A stretch of DNA of 64,000 bases from NCBI GenBank assembly GCA_017449285.1, contig JAFSJX010000105.1, forward strand, positions 48,687 through 112,686, read 5' to 3'. Source of the stretch: Treponema sp. GTDB taxonomy: Bacteria > Spirochaetota > Spirochaetia > Treponematales > Treponemataceae. This document shows, piece after piece, positions 61,384 to 64,000 of the stretch. The notes under the pieces were generated by a model. The model had not been told where the DNA came from and did no database searches. It was given only the letters and a program-made list of their open reading frames with translations. The stretch's first letter is position 1. Each line of letters opens with the position of its first letter. Both the position numbers and the translations under genes were made by a program.

Positions 61384-61439
61384 AAAAAGTAGTCAGCCAT
61401 TTCGCCACCAGCTAATCCTGTAAGGCGAAATGACTTTTT
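61384..61439 (-). promoter_or_regulatory. Long hairpin between tail tube and chaperone genes
   Basis: CATTTCGCC (61398-61406) pairs with GGCGAAATG (61424-61432), extended by AAAAAGT/ACTTTTT with a bulge. It ends at the tube stop codon and precedes the GGAG site of the chaperone. It could be an attenuator or processing site that keeps tube output above chaperone output. Confidence 0.6.
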
Positions 61440-61816
61440 TACAGCATCCTGATTTTTCCCTGCAAGGAAATCTCCATCGTGTTTGCCTTGTCGTTATATT
61501 TCGTCTCACCGACAATCATCACGCTGCCGGAATACACATGCCCGTCAACCCTCGTGGCAGAGATTGAGAACGACTCAAGACTGCCCTTCAGTTCCTTGAT
61601 ATGGTCAAGGTCTCCACGGTCAACGTCAATCTCAATGTTCAGACCGCTGATAGACTGAACCTTGCGCGTCTTAACCGTGCGGAAAGTGCCGTCAGAATTA
61701 GCCTTCACCTCGTTGTCAAATTCATTCAAATCGACTTCCGGCTCATCCTCCGCGTCACAAGTGTACCGCCTGTCTTTCAGGACGATGCTCTCAAATGCTC
61801 CGTTCGCTTTGCTCAT
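61439..61816 (-). CDS. Tail tube protein (Mu gpM-like)
   Basis: Protein of 125 residues directly after the sheath gene. Beta-rich sequence with RTVKTRKVQSISGLNIEIDV, DLDHIKELKGSLESFSISA, and VGETKYNDKANTMEISLQGK fits the single-domain tube proteins of contractile tails. Confidence 0.8.
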   Translation of the reverse strand: MSKANGAFESIVLKDRRYTCDAEDEPEVDLNEFDNEVKANSDGTFRTVKTRKVQSISGLNIEIDVDRGDLDHIKELKGSLESFSISATRVDGHVYSGSVMIVGETKYNDKANTMEISLQGKIRML

Positions 61817-61827
61817 CTCTTATCTCC

Positions 61828-63306
61828 TCATGCCACATACTGACCAAAATACACATCGCCGGAAACAACCTCCACGTTGCCGGAAAGTTTCACCGGGAAA
61901 ACATAATTGATACGTTTCGGATTCTCGCCGTCAATCGACACTTCAAGGTTGTCAAGCGTAAAATCCACATCGCTGATAAGCGCATTCTGTCCAAGACTGT
62001 CGGCAAGGTTAGCGAACCACGTCTTGAACATCTTAGGCTGTACCGCAGTCGGATTGCTCGTCACCTGCCCGTCAGGAACAAGCGGCGCACCCTTCACCTC
62101 GTCGCTCTCGGTAATCAGACGCAGGTTGTACACAATGTTCATCAGCTTCACAATATCCACCACATACCGCCACGCAGGATATTTACCGCCGCCCGCCGGG
62201 TGATAGAACGTCACAATGTCATTCAGCTCAGCCACGCTGCCGTTCGGAATATTCGTGCTTGCGCCTTTCTGCACGCTCTGGTTGCGGACAAGATAGCTTT
62301 CCTGCGCCGCGTCATCTCCACGCTTCAAGCCGGTAAGCGTTCCCTTATAATTCTGCGCCGGGTTCTTGTCAGCCGTCGTAAGAATGTCAAGCAAACCACG
62401 CGCCGCCACCACAAACGGAAGCTCAGGCGAACCAACGCTCTCAATCAAGAAATTGATACGGTCGCCAGGACGCGCATCCGTCACCGCAGTGCGGGTCGCA
62501 TAGTTGTCCGTTGAGCCATGTGCGACAAGCAGCCCTTTCTTCACAAGCACATCCCATCTGCCCTCGCCGAACGTCTGGTATACATCAAGCAAAGAAGACG
62601 CAGAGCCATTCGTACCCTTGTAGTCGAACGTGTCCAGAATAAACGTCTCCCACACCTCGCCTACCTTCGTAAGCGCGGCATCCACACTCGGCACTCCCGC
62701 ACCGCTCGCAAACGCCGTAACCGCGACCGTAAGCCCCGGGATGTCACCGCTCATAGAAAGCGAAATCCTGTTGCCCAGCGCACCGCTCCAACGGGAAGTA
62801 AGTTTCACCGAAGAAGACACGAGCGAAGCGGTCACGCATCTGTCCTGCTCAGCGTTCACCGCAGCGATGATGTCATTCATTACCTGAGCAGGGGTCGCAC
62901 CTTTCGCAGCGGCAACCTGCACGTCAAGCCCGCCCACAGAGAACACCATGTTCCCCGCAGCCGTAGCCGCCGTGCCCGTAACCGTAATAGAACCCGATGC
63001 CGCCGTAAACCCCGAATCGTCCTTTTTGACAGGAATAATCGAAACCGGGAACGTCGCCATCGCACCCGCAGACGGAAACAACTGCTTTGCGGCAAGATGC
63101 AGCGGACTTCCGTAGCCGTACCGCTCCGCAACGCTCACCGCGCTTCCGTCGCACTCATATTTATCCAAAGAGTACACCACATCGTCGTTACCCTGCCCAA
63201 TAATCACGAGACGCTGCGGAAGCATAGCCGCATTCCCCGTGTTAAAGTTCTTTGGTGTCACCTCAATGCCAGTAACGCGGCTCACCGCGCTTTTACTCAC
63301 GCCCAT
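61828..63306 (-). CDS. Contractile tail sheath protein (Mu gpL-like)
   Basis: Protein of 492 residues. The start (GIEVTPKNFNTGNAAMLPQR, LVIIGQGND) and the conserved C-terminal region (YPAWRYVVDIVKLMNIVYNL, FKTWFANLADSLGQNALISD) match the Mu sheath family. It marks the prophage as a myovirus-type phage. The sequence is Ala/Ser/Val-rich with domain insertions in the middle. Confidence 0.92.
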   Translation of the reverse strand: MGVSKSAVSRVTGIEVTPKNFNTGNAAMLPQRLVIIGQGNDDVVYSLDKYECDGSAVSVAERYGYGSPLHLAAKQLFPSAGAMATFPVSIIPVKKDDSGFTAASGSITVTGTAATAAGNMVFSVGGLDVQVAAAKGATPAQVMNDIIAAVNAEQDRCVTASLVSSSVKLTSRWSGALGNRISLSMSGDIPGLTVAVTAFASGAGVPSVDAALTKVGEVWETFILDTFDYKGTNGSASSLLDVYQTFGEGRWDVLVKKGLLVAHGSTDNYATRTAVTDARPGDRINFLIESVGSPELPFVVAARGLLDILTTADKNPAQNYKGTLTGLKRGDDAAQESYLVRNQSVQKGASTNIPNGSVAELNDIVTFYHPAGGGKYPAWRYVVDIVKLMNIVYNLRLITESDEVKGAPLVPDGQVTSNPTAVQPKMFKTWFANLADSLGQNALISDVDFTLDNLEVSIDGENPKRINYVFPVKLSGNVEVVSGDVYFGQYVA

Positions 63307-63324
63307 AGCTTTTTTTTCTCCTCT

Positions 63325-63340
63325 CTACTCCCAAGAGTAG
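63325..63340. repeat. Scattered prophage palindrome, copy 5 (intergenic)
   Basis: CTACTC-CCAA-GAGTAG between the gp37-like and sheath genes. Confidence 0.8.
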
Positions 63341-63350
63341 TAAACTGCCA

Positions 63351-63998
63351 TCATCTCAGGATAACCCGTCCGGTCTCGTCCGTAACTATCCCCACAATCT
63401 CCCAGTCAATGACTCCCTGAGAAATCTCAACATCTTCCACATAGTCCACCGAAAGCGTAATGCGCACCATCTTCACCCGAATCGCGCCCCTCGGATTGTT
63501 CGGCTCGCCCGACTGGAACTTAAAGCCCACCTTGCCGACCACTCCGCGAAGCCGCAGGTAAGTGTTCGGCTCAGCCCGCAGAATCCGCCGCACAAGCCGC
63601 GCCGTCTTCCATGCCTTCAAAGCCGCCTTAGTTCCGAAATCCTCGTCGCTCGCCGTGTTCCCCGTCGCATAGCAGTCAATATAGAACTGCGCCGTCCAGC
63701 ACTGCCTGTTCACACTCGCCGTCCCCTTATCGTCGTCACAAGAGTCCAGCGACACATTCACGCACGGAAACGGATTCGCGCCCGGCGTTGCGTCGTCCAC
63801 ATATTGCAGCGGGTCATCGTTCTCCACATAGACCGCCACATCGTAGTCGCCATCATTCGGGTCTAGCGTGTTCATCGCAATCTCATGCTGCTTGTTCAAG
63901 TCAATCGCAAGCAACGCCGCAATCTGGTCGCGTATGATTTCGATGTTGTCCGGCTCGCTCTGCAATTCAGAATAAGCCGGCTCGTATTCATCGCTCAT
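63351..63998 (-). CDS. Tail completion protein, Mu gp37-like position
   Basis: Protein of 215 residues starting at the right edge (ATG 63996-63998). The N terminus (IEIIRDQIAALLAIDLNKQH) and the beta-rich rest (FPCVNVSLDSCDDD, QCWTAQFYIDCYATG) resemble tail terminator/completion proteins such as the DUF1834 group encoded just before the sheath in Mu. The family assignment is by position and general pattern only. Confidence 0.6.
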   Translation of the reverse strand: MSDEYEPAYSELQSEPDNIEIIRDQIAALLAIDLNKQHEIAMNTLDPNDGDYDVAVYVENDDPLQYVDDATPGANPFPCVNVSLDSCDDDKGTASVNRQCWTAQFYIDCYATGNTASDEDFGTKAALKAWKTARLVRRILRAEPNTYLRLRGVVGKVGFKFQSGEPNNPRGAIRVKMVRITLSVDYVEDVEISQGVIDWEIVGIVTDETGRVILR

Positions 63999-64000
63999 GG

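Larger units (their letters stand above)
30079..64000. mobile_element. Prophage with Mu-like contractile tail, right end outside window
   Basis: The region begins at the truncated tRNA. It has a divergent repressor/early operon (30.9-42.6 kb, + strand) and a late operon on the - strand (64.0-42.6 kb) with sheath, tube, tape measure, portal, baseplate, lysis and fibre genes. ParA, two ParB-like proteins and a primase-helicase suggest that it can also replicate and segregate as a plasmid, or once did. No integrase, terminase or major capsid gene is visible; these should lie to the right. Three toxin-antitoxin-type loci and a moron are embedded. No obviously broken phage genes were seen. Confidence 0.92.

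Overview
The window reads as a piece of a host-associated, pectin-degrading spirochaete, most likely a Treponema. This is an inference from gene content, since no rRNA or other marker gene is present. The pointers are a secreted pectin methylesterase/acetylesterase fusion, an MptE-like (DUF115) motility accessory protein, a class B PBP carrying a PASTA domain, an alpha2-type glycyl-tRNA synthetase, and paired LolA-like lipoprotein-sorting proteins around an RND (MMPL) exporter.

Chromosomal part (1 to about 30,035). A cell-envelope cluster comes first: the 3' part of an outer-membrane barrel gene, a chemotaxis receptor, two LolA-like proteins, an ArsR-type regulator and an RND transporter whose promoter is followed by a palindrome fit to be the ArsR operator. 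A 78-bp tandem repeat array (six full copies and one partial) fills the gap before prfB, which keeps the classic +1 programmed frameshift. Then come a TPR-type periplasmic protein, the pectinase, a DacA-like carboxypeptidase, a beta-propeller/degenerate deacetylase protein, a zinc-ribbon protein, a LysM-M23 endopeptidase, lepB, a PBP, the DUF115 protein, a degenerate HD-GYP protein, an aldo/keto reductase-like protein, glyS and a Bax inhibitor-1 family protein.

Prophage (about 30,036 to beyond 64,000). The left boundary is a 3' half of a tRNA-Pro(GGG) gene that stops at the anticodon loop, as expected for a displaced attachment-site half; the restored tRNA and the integrase should lie past the right edge. 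The left end has a putative type I toxin locus, a small membrane protein and a repressor facing an early + strand operon: BRO antirepressor, HTH protein, SSB, ParA, two ParB-like proteins, a primase-helicase, a DUF4406 protein and several tiny genes. A HicAB pair sits antisense between parA and parB. The early region ends in a twice-repeated cassette (strong promoter, leader hairpin, two membrane micropeptides separated by a hairpin, ribbon-helix-helix protein). From 42.6 kb on, the late genes run on the - strand and encode a Mu-like contractile tail: sheath, tube, a frameshifted tail chaperone, tape measure, a lysis cassette with CHAP lysin and nested spanins, a large fibre, gpW-like protein and portal, and gp43 to gp48-like baseplate proteins. 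A fibre gene and a translationally coupled radical SAM enzyme finish the operon. A HigBA-type pair and a membrane-protein moron are inserted on the + strand.

Most interesting: the radical SAM gene coupled to the terminal fibre gene; the duplicated micropeptide/RHH cassette; the short hydrophobic toxin-like locus with long-range mRNA pairing; a roughly 18-bp palindrome scattered through the prophage; and the 78-bp repeat array whose variants preserve RNA pairing.
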